From NCBI RefSeq assembly GCF_000720455.1, contig NZ_JOAK01000044.1, positions 1-39,913 on the forward strand: a DNA stretch of 39,913 nt. The letters run 5' to 3'. A program made the translations under genes and the position numbers. Source of the stretch: Streptomyces virginiae. GTDB lineage: Bacteria > Actinomycetota > Actinomycetes > Streptomycetales > Streptomycetaceae. Positions 15,435-24,982 of the stretch are shown here, piece by piece; positions within the stretch are counted from its first letter, which is position 1; each line of letters starts with the position of its first letter. The notes beneath the pieces were generated by a model. That model had not been told where the DNA came from. It saw only the letters and a list, made by a program, of their open reading frames with translations, and did not search any database.

Positions 15435-17846
15435 CTAGCCGCGACCCCGGAGGGGGAGGCGCAGGCGGAGGGCCGCGAGGCGGGTTGAGACCGCCGAGGC
15501 CAGGGCCGACCGGCGGGCCGAGACCGCCCAGGAGATCCGGGCCGCCGAGCGCGGCAGCAGCAGCGCGCGAAGCCGGGGCAGGCGGTCCGCCGCGGCCTGC
15601 AGGCCCGCCCGGGCCTGCAGGACGTCGTCCGCCAGGCCCGCGTACGAGACCTCCGCGCCCGGCGGCGCGTACAGGGCCCGTTCCACCGCGCCCGCCACCC
15701 GGTGCACCGCCGCCGCGCCGTCCGGCTCCAGGCGGCCCAGGTCCACGATCCGGCTCGCGGCCCGGCGCGGGGACAGCGCCTCGTCCGGGGCCACGCCCAC
15801 GTCCCAGGCGGCGTCGCCCAGCTCCTGCCAGGCCGCCAGGACCTCCCCGGTCCCCAGGCGCCGGGCCCGCAGCCGGCTGCGCCACAGCAGCGGGAGCAGG
15901 GGCAGGCCCAGCACCGCGGCCACGACTGCCGCCCAGCCGAGGACCGTCGCCGGCGACGGTCCGTCGTCGTGGGCCGCGGCCTGCTGCGGTGCGGTCGGCC
16001 CGCACTCACCGAGCTTCTTCAGCGCCGGCGGGCACTCGACGGACGCCGACGGCGCCGGAGCCGGCAGCACCGCGCCCTGCGAGGGCAGCGGCGCCGGCGC
16101 GGACGGCTGGGCCGCCGGAGCCTGCGTGCGGGAGTAGTCCGGCACGTTGAGGCCCGTCCGGGGCGTCGGCTCGAACCGGGTCCAGCCCACGCCCTGGAAG
16201 TACAGCTCGGGCCAGGCATGGGCGTCCCGCATCGACACGTTCACGACGCCGTCCGACTGCTTCTCGCCCGGGGTGAAGCCCACCGCGACGCGCGCCGGGA
16301 TGCCCAGCGTGCGGGACATCGCCGCCATCGAGAACGCGAAGTGGATGCAGAAGCCCTCCTTGTCGGCGAGGAACCGGGCCACGGCCTGCGGCCCCGTCCC
16401 CGAAGCGGTCTGCGTGTCGTAGCGGAACCCGCCGCTCACGGCGAAGAAGTCCTGCAGCTTCACCGCGCGCGCATAGTCGTCCTTCGTCCCCTGCGTCACC
16501 TGGCGGGCCGTCTCGGCGACCACCGGCGGCAGGTTGTCGGGGACCCTCGTGTACTCCTCGCGGATCGCCGGGTCCGGCGCGGGGGCCTTCTGCAGCTGCT
16601 GCGCGGTCGGCTTCAGCAGCAGGCTGCGCACGTTGTACTCGGCGCCCTGGACGGTCTGGTACTTGTCCCTGCCCAGCTGGTCGCCGACCAGGGTCCGGCC
16701 GACCGGCTCGAAGCGCCACTTGCCGCGGACGTCCACCGCGGTCGCCGGGTAGGGCATGGGGAGGTAGCGCTGGCTGTAGCCGTCCGACGCCGTGATGTTC
16801 GTGGTCACCTCGGTCGCGCCGAGACGGACCTGGTCACCGAGCCCCGGCGGAACGGGCAGCTGCTGGGGCACGTCGGTCAGGGCCCGCCCCGACGCCTCCC
16901 ACTTGACGCCGTTGAACTCGTCGAGGGCCAGGATGCGCAGGTACTGCTCGCTCTGCTGCGGGTTGTCCGTCCGGTACCTCAGCACCACGCGGTTGTCCTG
17001 CGCGTTCAGGTTGCTCTGCAGGGAGACCAGCGGGTTGACCGCCGAGATCGTGCCGCCGGACCCGCCGCTGCCCTCGCCGTCGTTCGGACCGCCGAGCAGC
17101 CCGTCGTCGAGGGCGGGCAGCGCCGCCGGCACCACCAGGGCGAGGCCCAGGGCCATGGCGCCGATCCGCCGGCCGAAGCGCACCGGGGCCGTCGCCTGGC
17201 CGCCGCCGGGGCTGAGGCCGGAGTCGGCCGGCCCGCGTCCGCGCGGTGCCGCGCCGAAGACCCGCCCCCACTGGGCGAGCCGGTCGCGGCCCTCGCAGAG
17301 CAGCAGCATCAGGTAGCCGCAGCCCGCCATCAGGAAGGAGACCCAGGAGGCATTCCCGCCGCCCGACAGGCCCGCGGCGACCGAGTACAGCGCGAGCAGC
17401 GGCAGCCCGGCCGCGGCGGCCGTGCGCGCGGTCACCGCCAGCAGGTCCACGAGCAGGCCGATCAGCAGCACCCCGGACACGAGCAGCAGCTGGATGCCGT
17501 CCGTCAGCGGTGCCGGTATCGCGAACTCGCCGACGTCGTGGACCCCCTGCGCGAACAGCGAGCCGAAGTCCGTCACGAAGTAGGCCAGCGGCCCGCTGCC
17601 GGAGGACTCGACCTTTCCGGCGAAGAGCAGCGCGAGCAGCAGCAGCGACACCAGCAGCTGTGCGGCCACGGTCAGCGACCGCGCCAGCGGCACCCGCCGG
17701 GCCCCCGCGCCCACCGCGCTCTGCACGGCCAGCAGCAGCGCGCCCTGGAGCAGCCAGGCCTGCGACTCCACCAGCGGGCTCAGCGACCACGAGGTGAGGA
17801 GCGTCGCGAGCGCCGCGAACACCGTCAGTTTCGCCCGTCCGCTCAT
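15435..17846 (-). CDS. Transglutaminase-like membrane protein (TgpA type)
   Basis: The 803-residue protein has five or six N-terminal transmembrane helices (residues about 5-185, another near 228-245). An extracytoplasmic transglutaminase core and a Pro/Ala-rich linker follow, then one more helix and a cytoplasmic C-terminal domain of the DUF4129 kind. In the core, Cys500 (KEGFCIHFAFSM) and His543 (RDAHAWPE) fit the papain-like triad. The third position is Glu559 (WTRFEPTP), where many transglutaminases have Asp. It is last in moxR - DUF58 - transglutaminase; ATG overlaps the DUF58 stop as ATGA at 17843-17846. Such trios are thought to assemble or modify envelope proteins with MoxR chaperoning; the substrate is unknown. 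Confidence 0.88.
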   Translation of the reverse strand: MSGRAKLTVFAALATLLTSWSLSPLVESQAWLLQGALLLAVQSAVGAGARRVPLARSLTVAAQLLVSLLLLALLFAGKVESSGSGPLAYFVTDFGSLFAQGVHDVGEFAIPAPLTDGIQLLLVSGVLLIGLLVDLLAVTARTAAAAGLPLLALYSVAAGLSGGGNASWVSFLMAGCGYLMLLLCEGRDRLAQWGRVFGAAPRGRGPADSGLSPGGGQATAPVRFGRRIGAMALGLALVVPAALPALDDGLLGGPNDGEGSGGSGGTISAVNPLVSLQSNLNAQDNRVVLRYRTDNPQQSEQYLRILALDEFNGVKWEASGRALTDVPQQLPVPPGLGDQVRLGATEVTTNITASDGYSQRYLPMPYPATAVDVRGKWRFEPVGRTLVGDQLGRDKYQTVQGAEYNVRSLLLKPTAQQLQKAPAPDPAIREEYTRVPDNLPPVVAETARQVTQGTKDDYARAVKLQDFFAVSGGFRYDTQTASGTGPQAVARFLADKEGFCIHFAFSMAAMSRTLGIPARVAVGFTPGEKQSDGVVNVSMRDAHAWPELYFQGVGWTRFEPTPRTGLNVPDYSRTQAPAAQPSAPAPLPSQGAVLPAPAPSASVECPPALKKLGECGPTAPQQAAAHDDGPSPATVLGWAAVVAAVLGLPLLPLLWRSRLRARRLGTGEVLAAWQELGDAAWDVGVAPDEALSPRRAASRIVDLGRLEPDGAAAVHRVAGAVERALYAPPGAEVSYAGLADDVLQARAGLQAAADRLPRLRALLLPRSAARISWAVSARRSALASAVSTRLAALRLRLPLRGRG

Positions 17847-19212
17847 TCCCGGCCTCCGCTCGTTCCCGTTCCGACGCGTCCGGCACCGGCCTGTCGCCAC
17901 AGCTCGCCGAAGGCCACCCCGGGCGTGGCGGCCAGCGCCGTCCAGCCCGCGTCGCGCAGCCTGCGCAGCCGTTCCTCCAGCGGGACCACGTCGTGCCCGG
18001 GCTCGGGCCGTCCGCCCCAGGCGCCGGTGTCCAGTACGAAGGCCACCGCGCCGGAGGTGCGCTGGCGCATCTTGGCCGCCAGCTCGGTCTGTACGTCGTC
18101 CAGGTCGCCGAAGAAGGCGATGAGGAGCCCGTCGCCGCCGCCTTCGCCGAAGCCGCCGCCGCCGCGCACCGCGTCGTAGGCGCGGGAGAGCCCGGCGCCG
18201 TCGGAGTGCCCGACCACGGCGAGGGTGTCCATCATCAGCCCGGCGGCCTCCGCGGACTCCTGCCCACCGGCGGAGAACCCGCCGCCGCCCTCGCCGGGCA
18301 CCGAGTTCCCGGTGTCGGTGAGCAGCCGCGTGGAGAAGCCCTGTTCCAGGACGTGCACGAGGCTGGAGGCGGCCGCGGAGACGGCCCATTCGAAGGCGGA
18401 GTCGGGGCCCGCGCCGTCGAAGGCGAGGCGGCGGGTGTCGAGCAGCACGGTGGCCCTGCTGCGCTGGGGCTGTTCCTCGCGACGGACCATCAGCTCGCCG
18501 TAGCGGGCGGTGGAGCGCCAGTGCACGCGGCGCAGGTCGTCGCCGCGCCGGTAGCCGCGCGGGATCACGTCGTCGTCGCCGGCCAGGGCCAGGGAGCGGC
18601 GGCTGCCGTCGCCGTAGCCGTTGGACTCGCCGGTCAGCCGGACCGGCGGCAGGGGCTCGGTGCGCGGTATGACGGTGAGGGTGTCGTAGGTGCTGAAGGA
18701 GCGGGTCAGTTCGACCAGCCCGAAGGGGTCGGTCAGCCGCAGCTGCAGCGGGCCCAGCGGGTAGCGGCCGCGCAGGTCGGAGCGGACCCGGTAGGACACC
18801 TCGCGGCGGCCGCCGGGCTCGACCCGGTCCAGGACGAACCGCGGGCGCGGGCCCAGTACGTAGGGCACCCGGTCCTGGAGCATCAGCAGACCGGTGGGCA
18901 GCCTGGAGACGTTGTCCATGCGCAGCTGCACCCGGGCCTCGGCGCCCGCGGGCACCCGCCCGGGGGTCAGCCGGCGGCTGCCGGAGACCCGGTAGCGGGT
19001 GCGGTGCAGGGCGTAGACGCAGATCAGCGGCAGGAGGGCGAGGAGCAGGCCGACGCGCAGCAGTGCGCCCTGGCCGAGCACGTAGGCGCACGCGGCCGCG
19101 GCGATCCCGGCGGCCACGAACGAGCGGCCGCGGGTGGTCAGCCCGGACAGTGAGGCGCGCAGTCCGCCGCCGTCTCCCGGGCCGCCGGCGCCGCGTGGGG
19201 CACCGGCGCCCA

Positions 19213-19213
<1 letters not shown>
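17843..19213 (-). CDS. DUF58 domain protein
   Basis: The 456-residue protein has two N-terminal hydrophobic segments (about residues 30-68), a beta-rich part, and the DUF58 signature PRGYRRGDDLRRVHWRSTAR followed by GELMVRREE. A von Willebrand A-like C-terminal region is expected from the family. Two Gly-rich loops (near GEGGGGFSAGG and RGGGGFGEGGG) look like flexible insertions. ATG at 19213 overlaps the moxR stop (TGATG). It is co-translated between the MoxR ATPase and the transglutaminase. In the family DUF58 proteins are partners of MoxR ATPases. Confidence 0.9.
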
Positions 19214-20223
<1,010 letters not shown>

Positions 20224-20290
20224 CTGGTTCTCCTCGGCCCATTTCTCAGGGCCGACGCCCTTGGCGCATGACCGGCCCACCCCGAAACAC

Positions 20291-20324
20291 GGACACCGGT
20301 CCCGGGGTTTCCCGGGTGGTGTCC
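20291..20324 (-). terminator. Hairpin between carbonic anhydrase and moxR
   Basis: GGACACC (20291-20297) pairs with GGTGTCC (20318-20324) and CCCGGG (20301-20306) with CCCGGG (20311-20316) inside, giving a two-part stem with a GTTT loop. It is 37 bases past the stop of the carbonic anhydrase gene on the minus strand. Confidence 0.65.
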
Positions 20325-20360
20325 CCCCGCATTCTTGACGGCGTTACGGCCTTGTGTCAC

Positions 20361-20912
20361 TCAGGAGCTGGGATCGATCTCCCGGAGGAGCCCGGTGTGC
20401 ACGTCGAAGACGAAGCCTCGCACATCGTCCTTGTACGGCAGGAACGGGTTGGTGCGGACCCGCTGCATGGACTGGCGGACGTCCTGGTCGACGTCCCGGA
20501 ACGCCTCGACGGCCCAGGAGGGGCGCTGGCCGACCTCGTCCTCCAGCTCGTGCCGGAAGTCCTCGGTCAGGCTTTCGAGACCGCAGCCGGTGTGGTGGAT
20601 GAGTATCACCGTGCGGGTGCCGAGGGCACGCTGGCTGATGGTGAGGGAGCGGATGGTGTCGTCGGTGACCACGCCGCCGGCGTTGCGGATGGTGTGGCAG
20701 TCGCCGAGCTCCAGGCCGAGGGCCTTGTGCAGGTCGAGGCGGGCGTCCATACAGGCCACGACGGCCACGTGGAGGACGGGGCGGGCGTCCATGCCGGGGT
20801 CGGTGAACTTGGCGGCGTAACGCTGATTCGCCTCGACCAGCCGGTCGGTGACGGATCCGCCGACGGATGCCTCGGGGGCGGAGTCTGCAGGCAGGGATGC
20901 GGAAGTCGTCAT
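20361..20912 (-). CDS. Beta-carbonic anhydrase
   Basis: This enzyme interconverts CO2 and bicarbonate. The 183-residue protein carries the zinc-site motifs of beta-carbonic anhydrases: CMDARLD (Cys54, Asp56, Arg58) and HHTGCG (His107, Cys110). NAGGVVTDDTIRSL follows the first motif. It is short, like mycobacterial Rv1284. The ATG at 20912 is chosen because TAACGT lies seven bases before it on the minus strand (leaderless pattern). The longer frame to 21110 would include the rsmH promoter region. It is divergent from the dcw cluster. Confidence 0.92.
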   Translation of the reverse strand: MTTSASLPADSAPEASVGGSVTDRLVEANQRYAAKFTDPGMDARPVLHVAVVACMDARLDLHKALGLELGDCHTIRNAGGVVTDDTIRSLTISQRALGTRTVILIHHTGCGLESLTEDFRHELEDEVGQRPSWAVEAFRDVDQDVRQSMQRVRTNPFLPYKDDVRGFVFDVHTGLLREIDPSS

Positions 20913-20919
20913 GGGTACG

Positions 20920-20925
20920 ACGTTA
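20920..20925 (-). promoter_or_regulatory. Leaderless -10 of the carbonic anhydrase gene
   Basis: TAACGT (minus strand) is seven bases before the ATG at 20912, and no Shine-Dalgarno is present. Confidence 0.5.
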
Positions 20926-21088
20926 GTGGTCACGGGTGCCGACGGCCGCGCGTGAGGTTGGACAAAGAACGTCAACGGGGCTTGTTGTGAGCTAACCCAC
21001 AGGGGTGGGCGGTAGTCGGCCGCCCGGGTGATTCGGGGGCTTTTGGGGCTTCGGTCCGAGAGGCGCGTACGGCGCGCGGGCCGGTTCG

Positions 21089-21116
21089 TTGACCGCGGCG
21101 ACCGTTGCACTAAAGT
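21089..21116 (+). promoter_or_regulatory. Sigma-70-type promoter of the dcw cluster
   Basis: TTGACC (21089-21094) and TAAAGT (21111-21116) are spaced by 16 bases, close to the consensus for the principal sigma factor. Transcription would start near 21122-21124. It is the best -35/-10 pair seen in the window and lies upstream of rsmH. Confidence 0.75.
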
Positions 21117-21272
21117 GACGCGAACCGGCCGGAGCCCGGCCCTGACCGGCCGCCGGCCACCGATGAAGACTCCGCGTGCGCGGCGCGTACGTACGGCCCG
21201 GCCCTCTTCCGCTCACCGGCCGGGGGAGCGGGCGGTGCGTACGCATGCCGCGCCGTTATCTGAGAGGGCGCT

Positions 21273-22232
21273 TTGACTAGCGAGTCCCGACATGTCCCGG
21301 TGATGCTCCAGCGGTGCCTGGACCTGTTGGCCCCGGCGCTGGAGAGGCCCGGGGCCGTCGTCGTCGACTGCACCCTCGGTCTCGGCGGCCACAGCGAGGC
21401 CCTGCTGACCCGGTTCCCCGAGGCCCGCCTGATCGGCCTCGACCGCGACAAGGAGGCCCTGCGGCTCTCCGGCGAACGGCTCGCCCCCTTCGGCGACCGG
21501 GCCACCCTCGTCCACGCGATCTACGCGGACCTCGCCGAGGTGCTCGACGGTCTGGGCCTCCCGACCGTCCAGGGCGTCCTCTTCGACCTGGGCGTCTCCT
21601 CCATGCAGCTGGACGAGGCCGACCGCGGGTTCGCCTACGCCCAGGACGCGCCGCTGGACATGCGCATGGACCAGACGACGGGCATCAGCGCCGCCGAGGT
21701 CCTCAACACCTACGCGCCCGGCGAGCTCGTACGGATCCTGCGCCAGTACGGCGAGGAGAAGCAGGCCAAGCGGATCGTGTCCGCGATCGTCCGGGAACGC
21801 GACAAGGCCCCCTTCAGCAACAGCGCCCGGCTGGTCGAGCTCATCCGCGACGCCCTGCCCCAGGCCGCCAAGCGGACCGGCGGCAATCCGGCGAAGCGCA
21901 CCTTCCAGGCGCTGCGGATCGAGGTCAACGGCGAGCTGTCCGGGCTGGAGCGGGCCATCCCGGCCGCCGTGGACCGGATCGCCGTCGGCGGCCGGATCGC
22001 CGTGCTCTCGTACCACTCGCTGGAGGACCGGCTGGTCAAGCAGGTCTTCTCGGCGGGCGCCACCTCCACCGCCCCGCCCGGGCTGCCGGTGGTGCCGGAG
22101 AAGTACCAGCCGAAGCTCAAACTGCTCACGCGAGGGGCGGAGCTGCCGACCGAGGAGGAGATCGCCGAGAACCGGCGGGCCGCCCCGGCGAGGTTCCGGG
22201 GGGTCGAACGCATCCGGGAGGCGCGACTGTGA
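21273..22232 (+). CDS. rsmH: 16S rRNA (cytosine-N4)-methyltransferase RsmH
   Basis: RsmH (MraW) methylates N4 of C1402 in 16S rRNA. The 319-residue protein starts [13 protein letters not shown] after seven residues and has the SAM motif [39 protein letters not shown], and [14 protein letters not shown] near the C-terminus. The start is TTG at 21273, with GAGAGGG five bases before it. This is the first gene of the dcw cluster. Its stop overlaps the ftsL GTG (GTGA, 22229-22232). Confidence 0.96.
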   Translation: MTSESRHVPVMLQRCLDLLAPALERPGAVVVDCTLGLGGHSEALLTRFPEARLIGLDRDKEALRLSGERLAPFGDRATLVHAIYADLAEVLDGLGLPTVQGVLFDLGVSSMQLDEADRGFAYAQDAPLDMRMDQTTGISAAEVLNTYAPGELVRILRQYGEEKQAKRIVSAIVRERDKAPFSNSARLVELIRDALPQAAKRTGGNPAKRTFQALRIEVNGELSGLERAIPAAVDRIAVGGRIAVLSYHSLEDRLVKQVFSAGATSTAPPGLPVVPEKYQPKLKLLTRGAELPTEEEIAENRRAAPARFRGVERIREARL

Positions 22233-22771
22233 CCAAGGCCGGGAAGGTCGCCACGCTGACCCGCGGGCAGGCGGCCCGCATCGGCCGGGCCCTCGGCGCC
22301 CGCCCGGCCCGGCCGCGGCCCGGCGGGCAGGCGGCGCGGATGCCGTTCGTCCTGCTGGTCGTGGCCCTGCTCGCCGGCGGGCTGATCAGCCTGCTGCTGC
22401 TGAACTCCGCGCTCAACGAGGGCTCCTTCCAGCTTTCCCGGCTGAAGAAGGAGACCACCGCCCTCACCGACGAGGAGCAGGCCCTCCAGCGCGACGTGGA
22501 CGCCCACTCGGCCCCCGACGCGCTCCAGCGCCGCGCGCGGGAACTGGGCCTGGTCCCGGGCGGCAGCCCCGTCTTCATCGGCCCGGACGGCAAGGTCGCC
22601 GGCAGCGCCTCGGCCGCCGAGGCGCCGCCGTCGCCGACCCCGACCCCGCCGCCCGCGCAGGCCGGAGCGGGCCAGCCCCCGGCCCCGGCCGCCTCGAACC
22701 AGCCCGTCCCCTCGGGTGCCCCGGCGGCGCCCGGCCCGACACAGCAGCCCAACCAGCCTCCTGGAAGGTGA
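22229..22771 (+). CDS. ftsL: Cell division protein FtsL
   Basis: The 180-residue bitopic protein has a basic cytoplasmic N-terminus and one transmembrane helix (about 40-59). A short coiled-coil follows (about 65-105, [24 protein letters not shown]), then a long Pro/Ala-rich tail (about 130-180). FtsL forms a complex with FtsQ/DivIC and recruits and activates FtsW-FtsI. GTG overlaps the rsmH stop. Sequence conservation in the family is low; the call rests on topology and position between rsmH and ftsI. The Pro-rich tail is longer than in E. coli FtsL. Confidence 0.88.
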   Translation: MTKAGKVATLTRGQAARIGRALGARPARPRPGGQAARMPFVLLVVALLAGGLISLLLLNSALNEGSFQLSRLKKETTALTDEEQALQRDVDAHSAPDALQRRARELGLVPGGSPVFIGPDGKVAGSASAAEAPPSPTPTPPPAQAGAGQPPAPAASNQPVPSGAPAAPGPTQQPNQPPGR

Positions 22772-22775
22772 CGTC

Positions 22776-22919
22776 GTGACGCGGATCCCGTCTGAACCAG
22801 CCTCGCCGGCGATCGAGGCGCGGGGTCCGGGGCGGAGCCCCGGAAGGCACGTGCCCGTGGCCCCGCTCCGCCGCGGCCGGGGCACCGCCGCCGGCATGCC
22901 GCGGACGGTGACCGGGTGA
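22776..22919 (+). CDS. Small ORF bridging ftsL and ftsI (doubtful)
   Basis: A 47-codon open frame starts at GTG 22776, with GGAAGG seven bases before it, four bases after the ftsL stop. It ends in TGA that overlaps the ftsI GTG (GTGA, 22916-22919). It reads through the intergenic repeat copy. The product would be basic and Pro/Gly-rich with no recognisable domain. It may serve only to carry ribosomes to ftsI (translational coupling) or be accidental. Confidence 0.35.
   Translation: MTRIPSEPASPAIEARGPGRSPGRHVPVAPLRRGRGTAAGMPRTVTG
22801..22842 (-). repeat. Streptomyces-type intergenic repeat, copy 2 (inside dcw operon)
   Basis: Read on the minus strand it is GGGGCTCCGCCCCGGACCCC followed by GCGCCTCGATCGCCGGCG. 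It matches the copies at 15369-15416 and 39688-39721. It lies in the 144-base gap between ftsL and ftsI, an unusual place for such an element. Confidence 0.7.
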
Positions 22920-24937
22920 GCCCGCAGGACCCGCCGCGCCGGCGGGTGCCCGGACCGGCCAGGCCGTCGCGGCCCGGCGACCGGGCCCGGGCCACCGCCC
23001 GTCCGGCCTCGCGCCCGGCGACCCGCCGCCCCGCCGGCCCCCGCAAGCCCCACACGATCCGGCTCGGCAGCCCCCGGCCCCGGCTGCGCCTGGTCGGCGT
23101 GGGCCTGACCCTCGTCATGCTCGCCTTCGTCGTCCGGCTGCTCCAGGTGCAGGCCGTCGACGCCTCGTCCTTCTCCGCGGCGGCCTCCAAGAACCGCTAC
23201 ACCAACGTCAAGCTGGCCGCCGAACGCGGCGAGATCACCGACCGCAGGGGTGTCGCCCTCGCCACCAGCGTCGACGCGTACGACATCACCGCCGACCCCA
23301 AGATGTTCACCCCGCAGGACAGCAAGGCCCCGGACGCCCCCGAGCAGGCCGCCGCACTGCTCGCGCCCATCCTCGGCAAGGACGCCAAGGAGCTCGCGGA
23401 CAAGCTCCGGACCAAGAACAGCCGGTACGTGGTCCTCGCCCAGCGCCAGACCCCGCAGGTCTGGAACCAGATCAAGGACCTCAAGCGGGTCTTCTCGGAG
23501 AAGGCGAGCGCCGACAAGAAGAACAACGCCCCCGGCGCCAACGTCCTGGCCGGCGTGTTCAAGGAGGACAGCAGCAAGCGCGTGTACCCGGGCGGTGACC
23601 TCGCCGCCGGGATACTGGGTTACGTCAACGCCGAGGGCAAGGGCGGCGGCGGCCTGGAATCCTCCCTCGACAAGAAGCTGGCCGGCAAGGACGGGGAGAT
23701 CACCTACGCCCAGTCCGGCGGCCGCAAGGTCCCCACCGCCGGCTCCAGCGAGAAGCCCGCCGTCCCCGGCGACGACATCGAGCTGACCATCGACCGGGAC
23801 ATCCAGTGGGCGGCGCAGAGCGCCATCGCCGAGCAGGTGCAGAAGTCCGAGGCCGACCGCGGCTACGTCATCGTCCAGGACACCCGCACCGGCGAGGTGC
23901 TGGCCATGGCCAACGCCCCCGGCTTCGACCCCAACGACCTGACCCGGGCCAGCTCCGCCGCCATGGGCAACGCCGCGCTCCAGGACGTGTACGAGCCCGG
24001 CTCCACCGCCAAGGTCATGTCGATGGCGGCCGTGCTGGAGGAGAAGAAGGCGACCCCCGACACCCGTGTCGAGGTCCCCAACCGGCTGCACCGCGGCGAC
24101 CGGCTCTTCAAGGACGACATCGACCACCCGACCTGGTACCTGACCCTCAACGGGGTCCTCGCCAAGTCCTCCAACATCGGCACCATCCTGGCCACCGGCC
24201 AGCTCGGCCGCACCCAGGCCGAGTCCAACGAGGTCCTGCACTCCTACCTGACCAAGTTCGGCATCGGCCGGCCCACCGGCCTGAACTACCCGGGCGAGTC
24301 CCGCGGCATCCTCGCCCGGCCCCAGGACTGGTCCACCTCCCAGCAGTACACGATCCCTTTCGGCCAGGGACTGTCCCTCAACGCCATGCAGGCGGCCTCC
24401 GTGTACTCGACCATCGCCAACGGCGGTGTCCGCATCGAGCCCACGCTGGTCCGCGGTACCAAGGGCCCCGACGGCCGCTTCACCCCGGCCCCGGCACCCG
24501 AACAGAACCGTGTGATCAGCCAGCAGACCGCCAAGACCCTCGCCGAGATGCTCGAATCCGTCGTCGACGACCAGGAGGGCACCGGAACCAAGGCGAAGAT
24601 CCCCGGCTACCGGGTCGGCGGCAAGACCGGCACCTCCAACCGGGTGGATCCGGCCACCGGCCGCTACAAGGGCTACACCGCCTCCTTCGCCGGGTTCGCC
24701 CCGGCGGACAACCCGCGCATCACCGTCTACTGCGCCATCCAGAACCCCACCAAGGGCAGCTACTTCGGCGGCCAGATCTGCGGCCCCATCTACAAGAAGG
24801 TCATGGAGTTCGCGCTCAAGACCCTCCAGGTCGCCCCCACCGGCACCGCCCCCGCAGGGCTCCCGGTCACCTACGAGCCCGGCCCGCAGGCCGCCCAGCA
24901 GCCCGCCCCGCAGCCCAGTCCGCAGCCCGGCCAGTGA
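22916..24937 (+). CDS. ftsI: Septal peptidoglycan transpeptidase FtsI (PBP3)
   Basis: FtsI crosslinks septal peptidoglycan together with FtsW. The 673-residue class B penicillin-binding protein has a Pro/Arg-rich cytoplasmic N-terminus and one transmembrane helix (about 59-77). The dimerisation domain includes RGEITDRRGVALA. The catalytic motifs are S363-T-A-K366 (PGSTAKVM), S418-S-N420 and K570-T-G (GGKTGTSN). A Pro/Gln-rich tail ends the protein. GTG at 22916 overlaps the stop of the small bridging ORF. It is separated from ftsL by 144 bases, which is wide for this operon. Confidence 0.95.
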   Translation: MSPQDPPRRRVPGPARPSRPGDRARATARPASRPATRRPAGPRKPHTIRLGSPRPRLRLVGVGLTLVMLAFVVRLLQVQAVDASSFSAAASKNRYTNVKLAAERGEITDRRGVALATSVDAYDITADPKMFTPQDSKAPDAPEQAAALLAPILGKDAKELADKLRTKNSRYVVLAQRQTPQVWNQIKDLKRVFSEKASADKKNNAPGANVLAGVFKEDSSKRVYPGGDLAAGILGYVNAEGKGGGGLESSLDKKLAGKDGEITYAQSGGRKVPTAGSSEKPAVPGDDIELTIDRDIQWAAQSAIAEQVQKSEADRGYVIVQDTRTGEVLAMANAPGFDPNDLTRASSAAMGNAALQDVYEPGSTAKVMSMAAVLEEKKATPDTRVEVPNRLHRGDRLFKDDIDHPTWYLTLNGVLAKSSNIGTILATGQLGRTQAESNEVLHSYLTKFGIGRPTGLNYPGESRGILARPQDWSTSQQYTIPFGQGLSLNAMQAASVYSTIANGGVRIEPTLVRGTKGPDGRFTPAPAPEQNRVISQQTAKTLAEMLESVVDDQEGTGTKAKIPGYRVGGKTGTSNRVDPATGRYKGYTASFAGFAPADNPRITVYCAIQNPTKGSYFGGQICGPIYKKVMEFALKTLQVAPTGTAPAGLPVTYEPGPQAAQQPAPQPSPQPGQ

Positions 24938-24982
24938 CCCACGGCCGCGGCCTGCCCGCCAGAAAAGCGTGAGGCACCATCA

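Larger units (their letters stand above)
20913..21272. other. Divergent promoter region, carbonic anhydrase / rsmH
   Basis: The 360 bases contain the leaderless promoter of the carbonic anhydrase gene (minus strand) and a strong promoter for rsmH (21089-21116). Between the latter and rsmH lie about 150 bases of untranslated leader with GC-rich inverted repeats around 21121-21165. No mraZ-like gene is present. No coding sequence is supported. Confidence 0.6.

Noticed and set aside
15078..15488. 136-codon frame in the convergent gap
   Set aside because: It crosses several hairpins and a repeat, lacks a ribosome site and has no recognisable similarity.
15702..18179. Long plus-strand open frame opposite the transglutaminase and DUF58 genes
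   Set aside because: The sense-strand genes have conserved motifs. The antisense product is Arg/Gly/His-rich low complexity without start signals.
21710..24241. 843-codon minus-strand frame opposite rsmH-ftsL-ftsI
   Set aside because: Shadow of three well-supported genes; no motif found.
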